From contig NZ_FOGG01000003.1 of NCBI RefSeq assembly GCF_900111155.1, positions 133,145-197,144 on the forward strand: a DNA stretch of 64,000 nucleotides, written 5' to 3'. The stretch comes from Pedobacter rhizosphaerae (GTDB lineage Bacteria; Bacteroidota; Bacteroidia; Sphingobacteriales; Sphingobacteriaceae). This document shows, piece by piece, positions 12,901 through 23,861 of this stretch; within the stretch, counting starts at the first letter, position 1, and the number at the start of each line of letters is the position of its first letter. The translations under genes and the position numbers were made by a program. The notes under the pieces were generated by a model, which was not told the DNA's origin, did not search any database, and saw only the letters and a list, made by a program, of their open reading frames with translations.

Positions 12901-15900
12901 TCAGCAATATTGTCATCTAATACAGGAACAGTTAAGGTAGCTGTGGTTGCTCCGGCTGGAATGATGATGCTTGAACCCAGGGCAGTAAAATCTGCTCCGC
13001 TGGTAGCCGATCCTGATATTGTAAAGTTAACGGTTGTTGGAGTTGCGCTGGCTTTGCTCAGGGTAAATGTAAACTGGCCATTGGTAGAGGGCTCTGCGCC
13101 ATTGGTAGAGGCCGCTACAGTTACTGTCGATACATCATCATCCGCAATATTTAAGGTAACCCCTGTGGTGCTGGCAGTAATGGCTGCATTGTTAGTGGCC
13201 GCCGTCATGGTAAGAATCACCGTTTCGGTTCCTTCCACAATTTGATCATTAATTACGGGCACTGCAAGTGTTGCCGTAGTTGCTCCTGCCGGGATGGTAA
13301 TAGAAGTACCGATTGCCGAAAAGTCTGTTCCACTGGTTGCACTTCCGGTTACGGTAAAGTTAACTGTAGTGGCTGTAGTGCTCGCCTTGCTCATGGTAAA
13401 GGTAAACAAACCATTTGTTCCCGGCTCAGCAGCATTAGTCGTGGCCACCAGGGTAATCGTAGCGCTGTCGTTATCCGTAATATTTACTGTAGCAGTAGCA
13501 GGCGTAACTGTAATTCCTGCATTATCTGTTGCAGCACTAAAAGTTAAAATAACATTCTCGGTTCCTTCAATTAACTGGTCATCGGTTATCGTTACCGGAA
13601 TTGTTGCAGTGGTGCTTCCTGCCGGGATCACTACCGAAGTACCGATGCTTGCATAGTCTGTTCCGTTTGTTGCCGATCCACCCACAGTAAAGGTAACCGT
13701 GGTAGGTGTAGAACTAGCTTTACTCATGGTAAAGGTAAATGCACCATTGGTGGATGGTTCTGCACCATTCGTCACCGCCACATCAATGGTTGCCGTATCA
13801 TCATCGGTAATGTTTAAGGTTACCGGGGTTGTACTTGCCGTAATTGCCGTGTTGCTCGTTGCGGCAGCCATGGTTAAAATAACCGTTTCTGTACCTTCAA
13901 CAATCTGGTCGTTAATTACCGGAACAGATACCGTTGCGGTAGTTGCGCCAGCTGGGATAATTACAGCGGTTCCGATAGAAGTGTAATCGGTACCACTGAT
14001 GGCTGAGCCACTAACGCTATAATTTATGGTTGTTGCTGTAGCGCTGGGTTTGCTCAGGGTAAAGGTAAACAAGCCATTTGTACCTGGTTCTGCAGCATTT
14101 GTGGTTGCTGCTACAGTTACTGTGGCTACGTCATCATCGGTAATGTTCATGCTTACAGGGGTAGTACTCGCTGTAATGCCTGTATTACTTGTTGCAGCAG
14201 TCATGGTTAAGGTCACCGTTTCTGTACCCTCCACCAAATTGTCATCTATTACAGGTAAACTAACTGTAGCCGTAGTAGCACCTGCAGGGATCACCACTGG
14301 GTTAGCAATCGCCGTAAAGTCGGTTCCACTGGTTGCCGATCCACCCAACGTATAACTGATGGTAGTAGGTGTTGCACTGGCCTTACTCATGGTAAAAGTA
14401 AATACTCCATTGGTAGAAGGCTCGGCAGCATTGGTAGTTACAGCCACACTTACCGTTGCCTGATCGTCGTCGGCAATATTTACCGTAGCTGTTGCATTGG
14501 CTGGTGTTGGCGTAACGCTAACACCATTGGTAGCCGAGGTTAAGGTTAAAACTACCGTTTCAGTTCCTTCAACAATCTGATCGTTAATTACGGTGACCGG
14601 AACAACTACAGAAGTGCTTCCGGCAGGGATCGTAGCCGTACCTGTTAAAGCGGTAAAGTCTGTACCTGACGTTGCAGAACCTGATACGCTATAACTCACT
14701 ACCGTGGCATTGGTACTTGCATTCTGAATGCTGATTGTATATGCCCCATTAGTAGCTGGCTCTGATGCGTTTGGAGAACTCGCCACAATACTGGCATAGT
14801 TACTTACCGCAACTGCACTGTTATACGCAATGTTATTACAATTTTCGTTTGCTGTTCCGTTTTTACATTCCTGATGTGGATCTGTAGGTGAACTTGCGGT
14901 ATTTGGATCAGTAGCATCCGGATCGGTTGTATCGGCCGGACGAATCATACTTGCCTCAACGGCGATAGTTTTTCCGCCCAATGCAGTACCCACCGTACCT
15001 ACAATAGTGTAGGTAGCTGTTGAGCCACTGCTCATATCTAATTTAGAATTGAAAACAGTTCCTGAATTCGTAGCACCACTTTGCTGACTTACGGTTCCGG
15101 TTGATGAAGTGATGTTCGCTGAAGTAATGGTGAAGCCGGCTGGTGCAATAAACCTAAAGCCAGCACCTGTAACGGCACTCGTACTCCCTATTGCCGAATT
15201 ATTAACGTTCTCTACAACTACAGTGTAAGTAACGGTACTGCCAATTGCAGCCGGAGCTGTAAATGATGGCGTAATACTGGTTGTTTTTAAATCGGCTACG
15301 GCGATATTTACGCTTACGGGTTGAACCACAGGGGTAGCTGAAATATATGCCCAGGTATCAAGCGTTTTCTCATTACCAAAATCATAAAGCCCGGTTCCGG
15401 CATTGGCAGAAGAGGTATTCTCAACGCCGCTTCCAGATGCCAGAGCGCCCCACTTATGTCCATTACTTATTGAAGAAATGCCGGTAGTTTGAGTTGAGGG
15501 ACTAGAACTTCTGGAAAGTGATCCTGCACCCGAAATAGTCGAGTCATCCCAATAAACAACATTATTGTAAACGGTTGGATCTGTACTTGATGATTGTACA
15601 TTGTAATTACCACTCGTTCCCTCTGTAAGCTCCACATTGATACCGTTAGGATTAATTTCCATATCAATAAAGGGAAAATGAACCTCAGCAGAGAACATTT
15701 TAACACTAATGCTACTGATTACAGTTCCAGCAGGTAGCTTATTTCCATTACCATCTCTTCCATCCCATGCTACACTGTTATTACCTGCATTGGCATCACC
15801 TCTGAGCACCCTGGGCGTTGGCGCAGGAATGGTAATTTCATACGTTCCATTTTCAGTAGAACTAAATGAGATAGTCCCACCCTTTTGACCTGCTTTCCCT

Positions 15901-17030
15901 GATGTCCCCTCTGCACCCGTTAAGGTCACATTAGAAATAACAGGATTAGTAGCGTTGCGTTTTAGCCAGGTAGTAGTAGAAGTTGAACCCAGGGTAACCG
16001 GCTGGTCTGTAGTTGGTAAATCGCCTGCTGGTTTCGTATAAAAGATTTTGTGCGTAACCTGAATAGACGGGCTGGTGATATCCTGAGTAGTGGGATCCTT
16101 GATCACGCCGGTTACGGAAGCCCGGTCTGATGCATTTAAACTCTTAAATGTTGGTGTCCCTGCTGCATTAACAACCCCTTTGTTGTTCGCAAAAAAAGTA
16201 AATCCAGCACCATTTATACCATTGGCCTTTACCTGATAGGCGCGCCCGTTTTTGGTGAGCACATATGTAATTCCGTAAAAACCAGTATTGAAATCAGAAT
16301 TGTAAATAAAAAGGTTCAAAACATTCGCATATACACGACCCGGAATAAAAGCTGTTGCCCCTGAATTGGTAACCGAAATATCCCAGGCAGCAATAAAACT
16401 AACACTATTCCCCGTTGTCGGAGCCGTCCAGTCAGCATTGGCATCACGATCTGTAGTTCCAATTTCAGTGGTATTTACACCTGAGCTAGATTGATTTCCA
16501 ACTGGTAGAAAATCAACTCTATAGATACCTGTTGATGGTGCAGTAACATATGCTGGCAGGTAACGAGCATTGTTACCATCAGCTGCACTTAATTTTGGCC
16601 CAGCTAATTCGAAGGCTCTTGTGCTAATTTTCCCAATAGTTCCAGAAGTAACTACAGGTATGTTCGTTCCCGTGGGAGAAGTTAATCTAATCCCAGCATT
16701 ACCAACTCCCGCAGAACTAAATGCTAAAGCAATTCTTTCACCTGCCATAGCATAAACATAATGCGTACCCAATGTCTTAAAAGGCCATGAATTCAGTGTC
16801 GTACCATCTGTTGTATAGTCATTGCTATACAAATAAGCTCTGTTACCGGCTACTCCAGATGGATAAAGATCTTTACTACCATCAGCATAGCTGAGACTCA
16901 TGTTTGCCAAAATCAGCAAAACTGCCAGTAAGGTAACTTTGCTATAATATAGCGAAAAATTCTTCGTTATAGTTGTAGGTTTAAAAATACTTTTCAAAGA
17001 CGGGAATAGAAAGCGTAAACTTTTTTTCAT
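1..17030 (-). CDS. Giant Calx-beta/cadherin-like repeat surface protein (3' end outside window)
   Basis: One reading frame runs from an ATG at 17030 to the left edge, at least 5,676 codons, and the repeat frame at base 1 agrees with the start frame, so I see no frameshift. The N-terminus is [16 protein letters not shown]..., followed by a hydrophobic core ([17 protein letters not shown]) near residues 33-50; this is an unusually long signal peptide. Residues about 50-560 form a head without a family I recognise. Residues about 565-700 resemble a DUF11 domain ([13 protein letters not shown]). From about residue 733 to 5,343 there are roughly 41 Calx-beta-like repeats of about 111-114 residues (IPAG.TTATV..PV..D...EGTETV). 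The last part has 91-residue cadherin/VCBS-like repeats with DVDGDPLTF and [17 protein letters not shown] motifs. Calx-beta and cadherin-like repeats usually bind calcium, and such proteins act as adhesins or matrix proteins. A C-terminal secretion domain would lie outside the window. Confidence 0.95.
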   Translation of the reverse strand, partial: MKKSLRFLFPSLKSIFKPTTITKNFSLYYSKVTLLAVLLILANMSLSYADGSKDLYPSGVAGNRAYLYSNDYTTDGTTLNSWPFKTLGTHYVYAMAGERIALAFSSAGVGNAGIRLTSPTGTNIPVVTSGTIGKISTRAFELAGPKLSAADGNNARYLPAYVTAPSTGIYRVDFLPVGNQSSSGVNTTEIGTTDRDANADWTAPTTGNSVSFIAAWDISVTNSGATAFIPGRVYANVLNLFIYNSDFNTGFYGITYVLTKNGRAYQVKANGINGAGFTFFANNKGVVNAAGTPTFKSLNASDRASVTGVIKDPTTQDITSPSIQVTHKIFYTKPAGDLPTTDQPVTLGSTSTTTWLKRNATNPVISNVTLTGAEGTSGKAGQKGGTISFSSTENGTYEITIPAPTPRVLRGDANAGNNSVAWDGRDGNGNKLPAGTVISSISVKMFSAEVHFPFIDMEINPNGINVELTEGTSGNYNVQSSSTDPTVYNNVVYWDDSTISGAGSLSRSSSPSTQTTGISSISNGHKWGALASGSGVENTSSANAGTGLYDFGNEKTLDTWAYISATPVVQPVSVNIAVADLKTTSITPSFTAPAAIGSTVTYTVVVENVNNSAIGSTSAVTGAGFRFIAPAGFTITSANITSSTGTVSQQSGATNSGTVFNSKLDMSSGSTATYTIVGTVGTALGGKTIAVEASMIRPADTTDPDATDPNTASSPTDPHQECKNGTANENCNNIAYNSAVAVSNYASIVASSPNASEPATNGAYTISIQNASTNATVVSYSVSGSATSGTDFTALTGTATIPAGSTSVVVPVTVINDQIVEGTETVVLTLTSATNGVSVTPTPANATATVNIADDDQATVSVAVTTNAAEPSTNGVFTFTMSKASATPTTISYTLGGSATSGTDFTAIANPVVIPAGATTATVSLPVIDDNLVEGTETVTLTMTAATSNTGITASTTPVSMNITDDDVATVTVAATTNAAEPGTNGLFTFTLSKPSATATTINYSVSGSAISGTDYTSIGTAVIIPAGATTATVSVPVINDQIVEGTETVILTMAAATSNTAITASTTPVTLNITDDDTATIDVAVTNGAEPSTNGAFTFTMSKASSTPTTVTFTVGGSATNGTDYASIGTSVVIPAGSTTATIPVTITDDQLIEGTENVILTFSAATDNAGITVTPATATVNITDNDSATITLVATTNAAEPGTNGLFTFTMSKASTTATTVNFTVTGSATSGTDFSAIGTSITIPAGATTATLAVPVINDQIVEGTETVILTMTAATNNAAITASTTGVTLNIADDDVSTVTVAASTNGAEPSTNGQFTFTLSKASATPTTVNFTISGSATSGADFTALGSSIIIPAGATTATLTVPVLDDNIAEPVESVILTMAASTSNTLITASTTPATVNINDNDTSIASIAVGTNGSESGPANGTFIVSLSNPAATDTQITYTLSGSATEGSDYANITIKTVTILAGQTTATITIPVSADNLVEGTETVVATLGTSNNPLVSINNTAASLNITDNTTSTVTVAATTNAAEPSTNGLYTFTLSNAATTPTTINFTVGGSATSGTDYTSIGTSIVIPAGATSATLSVPVKDDNLVEGVETVILTMTAATSNAAITASTSPATINIIDNDTATATITAGQNGNESGPVNGTFVVTLSNPAAVDTQISFTLGGSATEGSDYTTVTPKTITIPAGQTSATITIPVLTDAITESTETVIATLGTSNNPLVSVNTTAANINILDANTASVSISAPTSVNEGDGTVTFTVTLNNAVQNAFNVNYTTNNGTAIAGTDFTTTTGTLAFDAGSAAGTTKTFTVPIINDNIAETTENFSATLTGITGGVVIIANATASVNIVDNDPSTASITAGTTGNENGPVSGSFTVTLSNPSATDTQLTYTLTGTATEGTDYSTITTKTVTIPAGQTTATITIPVLSDVLVEGNETVIATLTASNNGTVAISNTPATINILDGTTSVVSVAATTNGAEPATSGLYTFSLTNAAATPTTVNFTVSGTATSGTDYTAIGTSIVIQAGQKSITLSVPVLNDDVAEGNETVILTLASTNNSAITVSNTPATVNIADDDGATVAVNSVSVNESAGTATFTVTLTGNVQNTFSVNYTTANGTALAGSDYTATTGSVIFPAGSVNGATQTFTVPILNDNVAEPTETFTVSLTGVSAGAPVTIPAVGSTGTGTINDNDAASVAINSVTAGENVGSMVFTVTLTGNTQEPIVLNYTTSDNTALAGSDYTAKTGTITFPAGSVNGATQTISVVILDDNVRESTEDFKVTLSGAVSPITISQAEGIGTITDNDVATVSISATPSSVTEGAGNATFTVTLTGAVQSAFTVDYSTFSGTALSGTDFTSTTGTITFPAGSTSGTALTFNVPIIDDNLLESAETFSGTISNVSGTLVTIANSTAVSTINDNDTAVASITPGIAGNENGPVNGTFTVTISNPSATDTKITYTLAGTASEGSDYSNITVKTVTIPAGQTSATITIPVLADAILEGTETVIATLGTSDNPAITLNTTPATLNILDNTTATVSVAATTDGAEPTTAGQFTFTLSHVSTTNTVINFSVNGTATSGADYSALGTSITIPAGQTTATLAVPVLDDNIAEGTETVILAITSVSGNAAITANTNPASINIADNDTSVASIAAGVTGNENGPVNGTFVVTLSNPSANPTTITYTLTGTATEGSDFGNIITKTITIPAGQTTGTITIPVSSDAIVEGTETVIATLGTSNNPLVTVNSTSASINILDNNSATVSISAAATINEDAGTAVFTVTLSTAVQNAFSVNYATTNGTALSGADYTATSGTLTFPAGSAAGATLTFEVPVNDDNLVEASETFSASIANPTGGLVTIGTATAPVSIIDNDSSIASLAPGINGNETGPVNGTFIVTLSNPSSTDTEIIYSRSSASTATEGVDFQTLSPKTVIIPAGQTTATITIPVIQDAIAEPTETVILSLSTTNNPQITVNNTGATISILDANSASVSISTTPTVNENGTATFTVTLNNAAQDAFTVDYTFANGTAVAPQDFTAIPGSVSFPANSPAGTTRTFDVVIVDDNIAEPTETFTATLSNISSNVVVISNATATASIIDNDSSEASIAVTTQGSENGPTNGVFTVTLSKPSSADTQVTFSLAGTATEGTDYTSILTKTITIPAGATTATITIPVLTDNLVEGNETVVATLTASGNPLVTINNTPATLNITDNTTATVTVSATTNGAEPSTPGQFTFTLSNASSTDTQITFGVSGTATSGSDYTSVGTTVTIPAGQTTATVFVPVIDDAIAEGTESVILTMTAATNNLAITASTAPATVEITDNDVSTATIAAGNQGDENGPVNGSFTVTLSAASSVDTPVNYTLTGTASEGNDYTAIVTKTIIIPAGQTTGTIIIPVKADAIVEPTETVIATLTTSANPLVTVNTSPATINIADNTTATVDVAATTAAAEPGTAGQFTFTLSNTSTTDTQITFAVSGTATSGSDYTPLAATVTILAGQTSATVAVPVVNDNLVEGTETIILTMASATNNPAITANTTPVTLNLTDDDTAVATIAAGVNGTENGPANGTFVVTLSNPSATDTQLTFTLAGTAVEGTDYTSIVTKTVTIPAGQTTATLNIPVLTDDIIEGDETVIATLTASNNPLVTLNNAAATIAITDNTKATVTVLAATDGAEPGTPGRFIFTLSNPATTNTQITYSITGTAVAGADYTTIGTSVTIPAGQTSVALDVPVLDDDTVEGTETVILTMTAATNNTAITASTTPATVNITDNDTAVATITAGTNGNESGPVNGTFTVTISHPSSTDTQINYTLNGTATEGADYSTIAAKTVTIPAGQTSATIVIPVLADAVVEGVETVRAILSGTNNIGITVDNTPASINILDNNTASVSISTLPTINEGAGTATFTVTLNTAVQTPFSVDYNTSNGTATAGLDFTASTGTLTFPANSPAGAVLTFSVPIIDDNLVEPSESFSATLSNIQGGLVTIGTATATVTITDNDTSTAAIKAGSNGNETGPADGTFIVELTKPSATDTQISYTLGGSATEGTDYTTITTKTVTIPAGQTTATINIPVLVDAVAESTENVIATLTTSSNPLININNTPASINIIDANTANVSISISAPSVGEGVGTVSLSVVLNIAVQNSFTVDYATANGTALAGLDYTSTSGTLTFPANSPAGTTLTVNIPIIDDQLVEKSESFTVGLSNVQGADVAIGTSPATVTIADNDNSLVTITPGGDANENGLVSGKFNITLSNPSATPTTLTFTLAGTATESTDFSAVNKTIVIPAGETTASITIPVLEDVLAEGTETVIATLTATDNPAIMVSTSPATINIIDEDVATVSIATNPVINEDAGTATFTVTLNQGVQNGFTVNYATADGTATAGTDYTATNGTLTFPANSAAGTSLTFTVAINDDNLVETAENFSAALSGITGGIVTIGTSPATVSITDNDNAVASILAATDGNEDGPVNGTFTVKISNPSATDTQVTFSLAGTANEGNDYTTVSKTITIPAGQTSATLTIPVLADDIVEGAETVVATLVSTDNAKVTVNNTPASINILDDNSVSVTISVTTVSVDEAAGTATFKVTLSGAVQNGFSVDYTTADLTAIAGSDYTKTSGTLNFPAGSAAGASLTFTVPIIDDNVAEPTETFNAIIANVTGGLVKIGNGTATLTITDNDASVASIAAGTTGNENGPVAGTFVVTLSNPSSTDTQLTYTLAGTATEGSDYTTITTKTIVVPAGQTTATINIPVIADNTIEPTETVIASLTASNNATVTVNNTPATLNILDNTSGLVTVNATNDGAEPATPGLFTFSLNNASTSDTRVTFKVTGTATSGIDYTVLPSTIVIPAGQTSVTLSVPVLNDNIVEGSETVIITLDPTTDNAAISASTTPATVNIIDNGSSIATIAAVNDGAEAGQVAGVFRVSLSAPSATDTQITYALSGSATEGADYSTIITKTVTIPAGSTSITFNIPVLADAIVEGVENVVATLVSGNNPLIAVSNVPATINITDNNTATVSISAAPTVNEAAGTITYSVTLSAGVQNAFTVDYATANGTALAGSDYTAKSGTLQFPAGAAAGTILTFTIDITDDGIVEGNEDYTATISNITGGLVTIATSSVTTTIVDNDQATATIVAGLDGKENGPVNGTFTINLSKPAATDTQITFGLSGTATEGTDYTTITPKTIVIPAGQTTATISVPVLADAFIEGNETVIATLLTSNNPLVTTSNTPATINIIDNSKATVTVAATTNGAEPATPGQFTFTLSTASNVDTKITFNVSGTATAGADYTALPNTITILAGQTTATLTVPVLDDNLAEGTETVVLTMDAATDNPLITASTIPAVVDIIDNRPPIATAAPLTINEDNTGNGTINASDPDGDPLTYAVTTPPGHGTVVVNPDGTYVYTPAANYNGTDVFTIAVSDGKGGTVAVTINITINAVNDLPVASAAPITTTQDTPVSGAITATDVDGDPLTFTVTTIPANGTVVVNPDGTYTYTPAAGYVGNDTFTITVSDGKGGTVQVPVSVTITNVNDAPIASAPAITTPEDTPVNGTITATDADGDPLTFTVTATPAHGSVVVNTNGTYTYTPDTNYNGTDVFTVSVSDGNGGIVTVTINVTVTPVNDLPVATAAALTTAQDTPANGSITASDVDGDPLTFTVTTVPTNGTVVVNANGTYTYTPTP
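1000..14830 (-). repeat. Tandem Calx-beta coding repeats, about 41 units of 331-347 bp
   Basis: I counted the inter-repeat junctions by the recurring coding motif (NI.DDD or NILDN) and found them near 14462, 14129, 13797, 13463, 13132, 12798 and so on down to 1340 and 997, a spacing of about 331-347 bp. Two subtypes are visible. One carries PAG.TTATV and fills the first nine or so units. The other, with a PAG(N/K)FPA-type stretch, appears near 11605, 10605, 10250, 9910, 8560, 7885, 5195, 4517, 3838, 3165 and 1820, often every second unit. The count is by eye and could be off by one. Confidence 0.85.
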
Positions 17031-17375
17031 AGACGGGACGATAAGATGCAAGGCTGATCCGGTATTAATTGTGTGTATCTATATTCCTACAAATACCCAA
17101 ACAAAGTACGTCATTTCGTCTTAATCCTAACAAATACCCTAGCCTAAAAAAAGCATTCCCATAAGCTCTAAATAACTCATTGAAAGGCAAAAACATGCCT
17201 GAAAAAGGTTTTAATAAGCTTTTCCGTTCAGGATCAACACCACATTATTTATCAACAATCCATACTATTTCCACATCCTTAACGTTCGCGTAAACATCGA
17301 GACTCAAGTAAGTATTACTAAAACTACAAATAAAAACATAAAGATTGTACGCTTTAAAAATGTAAAATAGTATGA
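17031..17375. other. Leader/promoter region of the giant surface-protein gene
   Basis: AT-rich non-coding DNA between the start of the giant gene and the tandem array. On the minus strand a near-match to the Bacteroidota -7 box (TACTTTG, one base short of TAnnTTTG) lies at about 17103-17109, some 70 nt upstream of the ATG. I see no gene here. Confidence 0.4.
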
Positions 17376-18116
17376 TGGAAAATGGGTAGGCCACCCCGCT
17401 ATCCAGTCCGTCTTGCATCAAAAAATGTAAAATGGTATGATGGAAAATGGTATAATGGAAAATGGAAAGGCGACCGCGCTATCCAATCCATCTTGCATCA
17501 AAAAATGTAAAATGGTATGATGGAAAATGGTATAATGGAAAATGGAAAGGCGACCGCGCTACCCAATCCCTCTTGCATCCAAAAAATGGAAAATGGTATA
17601 ATGGGAAATGGAAAGGCGACCGCACTATCCAGTCCGTCTTGCATCAAAAAATGTAAAATGGTATAATGGAAAATGGAAAGGCGACCGCGCTACCCAGTCC
17701 ATCTTGCATCAAAAAATGTAAAATGGTAAAATGGAAAATGGAAAGACCACCGCGCCATCAAATCCATCTTGCATCAAAAAATGTAAAATGGTATAATGGA
17801 AAGGCCACCACGCTATCCAGTCCATCTTACATCAATCCATCTTACATTAAAATCTTAAATTATGAAACACAAAATGGTATAATAGAAAGGCCACCCTGCT
17901 ATTCAGTCCATCTTACATCAACCCATCTTACATTAAAATCTTAAATTATGAAACACAAAATGGTATAATAGAAAGGCCACCCCGCTATTCAGTCCATCTT
18001 ACATCAACCCATCTTACATTAAAGTCTTAACTTATGAAACACAAAATGGCATAATGGAAAGGCCACCTCGCTAATCAGTCCATCTTACATCAATCCATCT
18101 TACATTAAAAATCTTA
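17376..18116. repeat. Ten-copy degenerate intergenic tandem array
   Basis: The core motif (CCACCCCGCT or CGACCGCGCT) recurs at 17391, 17471, 17551, 17618, 17682, 17747, 17804, 17891, 17977 and 18063. The first seven units are 57-80 bp and contain AAAATGG words and CTTGCATCAAAAAATG. The last three are 86-87 bp and carry ATCTTACATCAAYCC and TTATGAAACACAAAATGG, so two subfamilies lie side by side. The array fills the gap between the stop codon of the efflux adaptor and the promoter region of the giant gene. Open frames inside it are a by-product of the repeat. Confidence 0.9.
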
Positions 18117-18118
18117 CA

Positions 18119-19294
18119 TCAATGCCCATGCTCCTCCTCTTCATTCTTCACCTTGCTTAAAAGATCATAAGTACCCTTAATCACCACCTGATGATCCTGT
18201 TCTGGCCTCAGAAAAGAGATTTGAGTATAGCCATTCTCTGCTATGCCGGTTTTTACCTCTGTCATTTTATACTGATGTTCAGCCACTTTTCGCTCAGGAT
18301 TTTTTTCTGCCACAAACACGTATTTCTTGCCCTCAAATTCTACAATCGCCTCATCAGGAAGTGCATCAACCCTATTCATACCGCTCTCTACATAAGCCTT
18401 AAGGTACATACCAGGCAGCAGTTGCGTATCCTCCTGATCTAAATGACAGTGAATCTGAACCGTTCTTTCTTTGCTGATTTCCCGCCCAATCAGGTACACG
18501 GTAGCCAGGCGTTCTTTTTCTTCATTAGCTAAAGTAAAGCGTACCTTCTGACCAATTTTGAGCTTCGGCACATCTTTTTCAAACACCGTTAACTCTGCAT
18601 GTAGGTGCTCGGTATCTGCTATCTTAAAAAGTAAATCTGTAGTGCTGGCAAAGGCTCCAATGTTGGTGTTTACCTGCGTAACATATCCGCCAATTGGCGC
18701 ATAAAGATTAAAGGTTTTCAAAATCTGACCTGCCTCCAAAGCTTTGAAATTAATGTTTAGCAAAGAAAGCTTGGTTCGCTGCCCCAAAAGCCTGGCGCTT
18801 ACACTCTGGTACTCGCTTCTGGCCTTTTGCAGAGCCTTTTTAGAGTTTACATTTTCTTTTGCCAGTTCTTCCTGCCGGTCTAGTTCCTGTTTTAAATACT
18901 GCAGCTGACTTTTATAATCCAGGTAATCCTGTTGCATTTGTATAAACTCCGGATTCTGCATTACAGCAACCAAAGCGCCCTTTTTTACCCGCATTCCCTG
19001 AAGCATATCCGTACTTTTCACAATACCTTCCAAAGGGGTAGATACAGATACCAGACTTTGAGGCGGAAGATCAAGCATACCATTTACCTTAGTAGTACCA
19101 CTAAGTTCCTTTTGTGCTATGTAGCCTAAGGTAATACCGATTACTTGTTGCTGCTCGGGCGTAAGAGTTACGAGATCGCTTTCCGCATGAGCCTCCTCCT
19201 GCTCCGGTTCTTTTTCCTTTTTCGGCTCTGTACAGGCTGTTAAACTAACAGTAGAAATCAGGAGAAAATAAATAAGATGATAGATCGATTTCAT
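18119..19294 (-). CDS. RND efflux periplasmic adaptor (membrane fusion) lipoprotein
   Basis: 391 residues. The signal peptide ends in a lipobox (SLTAC, Cys about residue 21), so the protein is probably a lipoprotein. A biotinyl-lipoyl-like half motif and a coiled-coil hairpin (residues about 120-170, YLDYKSQLQYLKQELDRQEE) are followed by a second half (LYAPIGGYVTQVNTNIGAFA) and a beta-barrel domain (VRFTLANEEKERLATVYLIG), the layout of CusB/CzcB family adaptors. The linker after the signal is Glu-rich (EKEPEQEEAHAE) and the C-terminus is EEEEHGH, both possible metal contacts. It starts 1 nt after the stop codon of the pump gene, so the two are co-transcribed. It would couple the inner-membrane pump to the outer-membrane channel. 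Substrate is inferred from the pump. Confidence 0.93.
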   Translation of the reverse strand: MKSIYHLIYFLLISTVSLTACTEPKKEKEPEQEEAHAESDLVTLTPEQQQVIGITLGYIAQKELSGTTKVNGMLDLPPQSLVSVSTPLEGIVKSTDMLQGMRVKKGALVAVMQNPEFIQMQQDYLDYKSQLQYLKQELDRQEELAKENVNSKKALQKARSEYQSVSARLLGQRTKLSLLNINFKALEAGQILKTFNLYAPIGGYVTQVNTNIGAFASTTDLLFKIADTEHLHAELTVFEKDVPKLKIGQKVRFTLANEEKERLATVYLIGREISKERTVQIHCHLDQEDTQLLPGMYLKAYVESGMNRVDALPDEAIVEFEGKKYVFVAEKNPERKVAEHQYKMTEVKTGIAENGYTQISFLRPEQDHQVVIKGTYDLLSKVKNEEEEHGH

Positions 19295-19295
19295 A

Positions 19296-22200
19296 TTATA
19301 ATGATGAGATTTTACCGGTTAAAAATTCGATTTGATTGATACTTTGATTCAACTGGAGAAGTGCCAATAAACGCCCCTCAAAAATAGAATTGGCCTGTTT
19401 TAAGTTCAGCAGATATTCTGAATAACCGATCTCTCCATTTTGGTAAGCCAAACGGCTGTTTTTTAAAATTAAGGCGGCATTACTCCCGGCAGAATCTTTA
19501 AAATAAGCATAGCGCTCCTTATTCTTTAAGTATTCGTTTAGGCTTTGCTGATATTGGCTCTTAAACTGCTGCTGCCTGAGTGTCAACTCATTTCCAGCGA
19601 TTTCTTTGTTTATATTTGCAGCTTTCGCTTTACTGGCATAAGCTTTATAAAACAATGGGATTGATAAGCCTAATTGAAAGCCCTGAAAACGCTTATCATT
19701 ACCGAAATAAACTTCCGATCCGTTTACAGTCTGAAAACCGCTTAGGGATTGGTTAAAATAGCCTACAGTAATATCTGGCAATGCCTTAGCCTGTTCTACT
19801 TTTCTTTGTTTGGCCGCAACCACAACCTGTTGTTTAAGGTAAGCAAGTTCGGGGTTACCATGAATTAAAGAACTGTCGGCTTCCAGCGGGATTGATTTTT
19901 CCTTTAAATATTGATCTTCAAGTATTAATTCTTCCTTGCTGTTAACCAAGTACTGAAGCTGACTTTGATAAATTGCGATATCCAGGTGATTTTGTTCCAA
20001 CAGGTTTTGCACCTCTTTCAACTGCGTCTCTGCGGTAACTTTTTCTAATAAGGTCCCTTCACCTGTTTTATACTTCATAGAAGCAGATTTAAGAAAGCCT
20101 TTATAAATAATATCTTGTTCATTTAGAAGCTTTTCTTTAGTATACAGGTACTGTAAATGCGTATAAACAGATTTCACTTGGTAAACCAGTTCATTTTTGG
20201 TAGAAGCCATTTTATACTCGCTTGCTTTCACCCTTTCGTTACCCAAGGCCGAGTTGGCGGAAAATAAGGTTGGAAAAGGAAGGGTCTGGCTAACCGTAAA
20301 ATTGTTGTCGTTTTTCACCAAACTATTGTACTGGCCATACAGCAATCCAACATCTGTTTTGGGCAGTTCAAAAGAACCTTTACGAAGCTCTTCCTGCAAA
20401 GTAATATTTAATTGTGCACCGCTGATTGCCTTATTTTGCTGCAATGCTGAACTTATGGCTTGTTCCAGCGTTATGGATTTCGTTTGACCATATGCCGTAG
20501 AGAGCAAGAAGAATGGAATGATTACCAGCGGCCCCATCACAGGTTTAACCCTGATTTTTTTCCAAATCCCCTTCTCTACCCATATATACAATACGGGCAA
20601 CACCAATAAGGTAAGTAGTGTGGCAGATAATAAGCCTCCAATTACTACTGTAGCCAATGGCCGCTGCACTTCAGCACCACTTCCAGAGGAAATAGCCATG
20701 GGTAGAAAGCCCAGTGAAGCCACAAGAGCAGTCATAATTACAGGTCGCAACCTCACCGCAGTGCCTGTTTTAATAATCACCAGAATATCTTTCATTCCTT
20801 CTTTTTTTAAGCGGTTAAACTCACTAATCAATACAATACCGTTGAGCACGGCTACGCCGAAAAGGGCTATAAAGCCTATCCCTGCCGAAATACTAAAAGG
20901 CATTCCTCTGGCCCAAAGGGCTAAAACTCCTCCAATGGCCGACAAAGGAATGGCCGTAAATATCAATAAGGCATGCTTTATGGATGAGAAAGTAAGGTAA
21001 AGCAGGAGCAGAATCAACAACAAAGCCAATGGTACGGCAATTCCAAGTCTTTTATTAGCCGCTTCCAGGTTTTCGAATGTTCCGCCATAGGTATTGTAAT
21101 AGCCCGGGTCGTAATTGATTTCGGCATTCACCTTTTGCTGAATCTCTTTCACAATACTTTCTACATCTCTCCCCCTAACATTAAAGCCAACAGTAATTCT
21201 GCGTTTCGCATCATCTCTTTGAATCTGGTTAGGGCCTTCCTTATAATCAATATCGGCGAGCTGTTCTAAAGGAATCTGGTTTCCATTGGGGGCCGTTACA
21301 AAGAGATTTTTAACATCTTCTATCGACTGTCTGTTTTCTTTTTCCAATCGAATAACTAAATCAAAACGTTTTTCACCCTCAAAAACCAATCCCGCAACTT
21401 CACCAGCAAAACCAGCGCGGATAGCCGTATTAATATCTTCGATATTTAATCCAAATTGCGCAATCTTATCCCGATGGAACTTAATAATTACCTGTGGAAG
21501 CCCCGAAACCTGCTCTACATAAATGTCTTCTGCCCCTTCAGTTTTTCTGGCGATGCTACCGATCTTATTTGCGTAGTTGCTTAACTTGTTAAAATCCTCT
21601 CCATAAACCTTAACCACTACATCTTGTCTGGCCCCTGTCATCAGCTCATTAAAACGCATTTGAATGGGTTGTTGAAAGCCAAAAGTTACGCCCGGAATGT
21701 ATTGTTCCAATTTCTGCTGCATCTTTTCTGCCAGCTCATCCCGATCTGAAGTACTCGTCCATTCAGCTTTATCTTTTAAAATAATCATCAGATCACAGGC
21801 TTCCACAGGCATGGGATCAGTGGGAATTTCCGATGAGCCAATCTTGCCAATAACCTCCTTCACTTCAGGAAAATGATCTTTAAGTACCTTTGCTGCACGT
21901 GTTGCAGCTTCAATGGTTTGAGATAAACTGCTGCCGGTTAATACTCTTGTTTCCACGGCAAAATCTCCTTCTTCTAAGGTCGGGATAAACTCTGAACCCA
22001 AATATTTGAAAATAACCAAACAACAAACGAATAATCCAAGCGCTACGGCTACGACTAAAACCCTCGCCTTCAGTGCAAAACTTAACATCGGCTGGTATAA
22101 CCGCTGAAAAAAGGCCATAATCTTATCTGAAATATTTTTCCTGCTACTGATGGTTTTATTTAAAAACAAAGCACTCATCATCGGCACGTAGGTTAAAGAG

Positions 22201-23672
22201 AGAATAAAAGCCCCTAAAATGGCAAAACCTACCGTTTGCGCCATTGGTCTAAACATCTTTCCTTCAATGCCCACCAAGGCTAAAATGGGTAGATAAACAA
22301 TGAGGATGATAATTTCTCCAAAGGCAGCGCTATTCCGGATTTTAGAAGCAGAAGCTAAAATTTCTGCATCCATTTCTTGCTGAGTCATCCGGATTTTGCT
22401 TTTCCGAAGCCCCAGGTGATGAAGCGAGGCCTCTACAATAATGACCGCTCCATCTACTATCAATCCGAAATCTATAGCTCCTAAGCTCATCAGGTTTCCA
22501 CTCACACCAAATAAATTCATCAGGCAAACGGCAAACAACATGGCCAAAGGAATAACTGATGCCACGATAAGTCCCGCCCTAAAATTGCCCAATAACAGCA
22601 CCAAAACGAAGATCACAATGAGCGCCCCTTCAGCCAGATTTTTGGTTACCGTACCTATGGCATTATTCACCAGTTTTGTCCGGTCAAGGAAAGGTTCAAT
22701 CACAATACCCTCAGGCAAACTTTTAGCAATCTGCTCCATCCGCTCCTTTACATTGGCAATTACTTTTGATGAATTAGCCCCCTTCAACATCATCACTACC
22801 GCACCCACAACTTCTCCATCATCATTTCGGGTCATAGCTCCATATCTTGTAGCCGCACCAATTCTAACCGTTGCCACATTGCGGATCAAAACCGGAATGC
22901 TACTTTCATTTGTCCTCACTACAATGTTCTCTATATCTGGTATTCCCTTTATCAAGCCTTCGGTTCTGATAAAATAAGCATTGGGTTTCTTATCGATATA
23001 AGCTCCACCCGTATTTTGATTATTCTTTTCTAAAGCAGTAAAAATATCACGAATGGAAATATTCATGCTTCGCAGTTTATCTGGATTAATCGCGATCTCA
23101 TATTGCTTCAGATAGCCTCCAAAACTACTTACATCTGCAATGCCCTCTACCCCTAAAAGCTGTCGCCTAACAATCCAATCCTGAATGGAGCGTAGAGCTG
23201 TTGCATCGTATTTTTTTTCGTACCCCTTTTTCGGATGGATTACATATTGGTAAATCTCACCCAAACCTGTTGTTAAGGGTGCTATTTCAGGTACGCCAAT
23301 TCCCTTCGGAATACTCCGTCCCACTTCTGCAAGGCGTTCTGTTACCTGCTGCCGCGCCCAATAAATTTCTACCTCTTCCTTAAAAACAACCGTCACCACC
23401 GAGAGCCCAAATCTGCTGAAAGATCGAACTTCTTCAATCCCGGGGATGGTAGCCATGGTTTGTTCAACAGGGAAAGTCACGAAACGCTCAATATCCTCTG
23501 CGCCATTACTCGGCGAACTGGTAATAATCTGAACCTGATTATTTGTTATATCCGGAAGGGCATCTATTGGCAACTGATGGAGCGAATAAGCTCCCCAACC
23601 AATTAAAGCCAATATCATTATCCCCACAAGCAATTTCTGCTTAATAGAAAATTCAATTATGCTGTTTAACAT
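19296..23672 (-). CDS. CzcA-type heavy-metal RND pump fused to a TolC/CusC-like outer-membrane channel
   Basis: 1,458 residues. Residues 1 to about 1,040 are a heavy-metal RND pump of normal length. TM4 carries D401-F-G...D407-G...E414, the acidic triad of the CzcA (divalent Zn/Co/Cd) class, not the CusA (Cu/Ag) class. After a hydrophobic stretch that resembles a signal peptide (LVIIPFFLLSTAYGQ), the last 400 or so residues form an outer-membrane efflux protein with long helices (SITLEQAISSALQQNKA; YQNGEIGYSEYLLNLKQA). In most Proteobacteria pump and channel are separate genes. Fused versions occur in Bacteroidota. How the channel half reaches the outer membrane is unclear, since cleavage after TAYG would release it. 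It is the first gene of a two-gene unit with the adaptor. A Zn/Co/Cd export role is inferred from the TM4 triad. Confidence 0.93.
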   Translation of the reverse strand: MLNSIIEFSIKQKLLVGIMILALIGWGAYSLHQLPIDALPDITNNQVQIITSSPSNGAEDIERFVTFPVEQTMATIPGIEEVRSFSRFGLSVVTVVFKEEVEIYWARQQVTERLAEVGRSIPKGIGVPEIAPLTTGLGEIYQYVIHPKKGYEKKYDATALRSIQDWIVRRQLLGVEGIADVSSFGGYLKQYEIAINPDKLRSMNISIRDIFTALEKNNQNTGGAYIDKKPNAYFIRTEGLIKGIPDIENIVVRTNESSIPVLIRNVATVRIGAATRYGAMTRNDDGEVVGAVVMMLKGANSSKVIANVKERMEQIAKSLPEGIVIEPFLDRTKLVNNAIGTVTKNLAEGALIVIFVLVLLLGNFRAGLIVASVIPLAMLFAVCLMNLFGVSGNLMSLGAIDFGLIVDGAVIIVEASLHHLGLRKSKIRMTQQEMDAEILASASKIRNSAAFGEIIILIVYLPILALVGIEGKMFRPMAQTVGFAILGAFILSLTYVPMMSALFLNKTISSRKNISDKIMAFFQRLYQPMLSFALKARVLVVAVALGLFVCCLVIFKYLGSEFIPTLEEGDFAVETRVLTGSSLSQTIEAATRAAKVLKDHFPEVKEVIGKIGSSEIPTDPMPVEACDLMIILKDKAEWTSTSDRDELAEKMQQKLEQYIPGVTFGFQQPIQMRFNELMTGARQDVVVKVYGEDFNKLSNYANKIGSIARKTEGAEDIYVEQVSGLPQVIIKFHRDKIAQFGLNIEDINTAIRAGFAGEVAGLVFEGEKRFDLVIRLEKENRQSIEDVKNLFVTAPNGNQIPLEQLADIDYKEGPNQIQRDDAKRRITVGFNVRGRDVESIVKEIQQKVNAEINYDPGYYNTYGGTFENLEAANKRLGIAVPLALLLILLLLYLTFSSIKHALLIFTAIPLSAIGGVLALWARGMPFSISAGIGFIALFGVAVLNGIVLISEFNRLKKEGMKDILVIIKTGTAVRLRPVIMTALVASLGFLPMAISSGSGAEVQRPLATVVIGGLLSATLLTLLVLPVLYIWVEKGIWKKIRVKPVMGPLVIIPFFLLSTAYGQTKSITLEQAISSALQQNKAISGAQLNITLQEELRKGSFELPKTDVGLLYGQYNSLVKNDNNFTVSQTLPFPTLFSANSALGNERVKASEYKMASTKNELVYQVKSVYTHLQYLYTKEKLLNEQDIIYKGFLKSASMKYKTGEGTLLEKVTAETQLKEVQNLLEQNHLDIAIYQSQLQYLVNSKEELILEDQYLKEKSIPLEADSSLIHGNPELAYLKQQVVVAAKQRKVEQAKALPDITVGYFNQSLSGFQTVNGSEVYFGNDKRFQGFQLGLSIPLFYKAYASKAKAANINKEIAGNELTLRQQQFKSQYQQSLNEYLKNKERYAYFKDSAGSNAALILKNSRLAYQNGEIGYSEYLLNLKQANSIFEGRLLALLQLNQSINQIEFLTGKISSL

Positions 23673-23861
23673 ATTCTAATAAAAATGAATCATTTAAAAA
23701 ATAACCGCAATACTGCATAAGCTAGCGGCAACACGCTAATCAATGCTATTAAGTTATTAAAGGTCTTCGAAAAGCTCAACCTGAAAATGCTGATTGCTTA
23801 ACTTAGTAGCATACCTTATGGCATGTACTGAAATACTTGGTGAAACCAAGACCAAAAATGA

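Noticed and set aside
2326..14355. Many plus-strand open frames of 60-175 codons, rich in Val, Ala and Leu
   Set aside because: They are antisense to the giant repeat gene, recur with its repeat period and share near-identical sequence; the minus-strand frame explains them fully.
17462..17944. Plus-strand frames with repeated KWYNGKWKGDR-type peptides
   Set aside because: They lie wholly inside the non-coding tandem array, have no ribosome binding site and change frame with unit length.
17376..18116. Possible CRISPR array
   Set aside because: Units vary from 57 to 87 bp, are similar along their whole length and have no unique spacers; no cas gene is nearby.
22441..22977. 178-codon plus-strand frame
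   Set aside because: Antisense to the well-supported RND pump; low-complexity Thr/Ser composition typical of a shadow frame.
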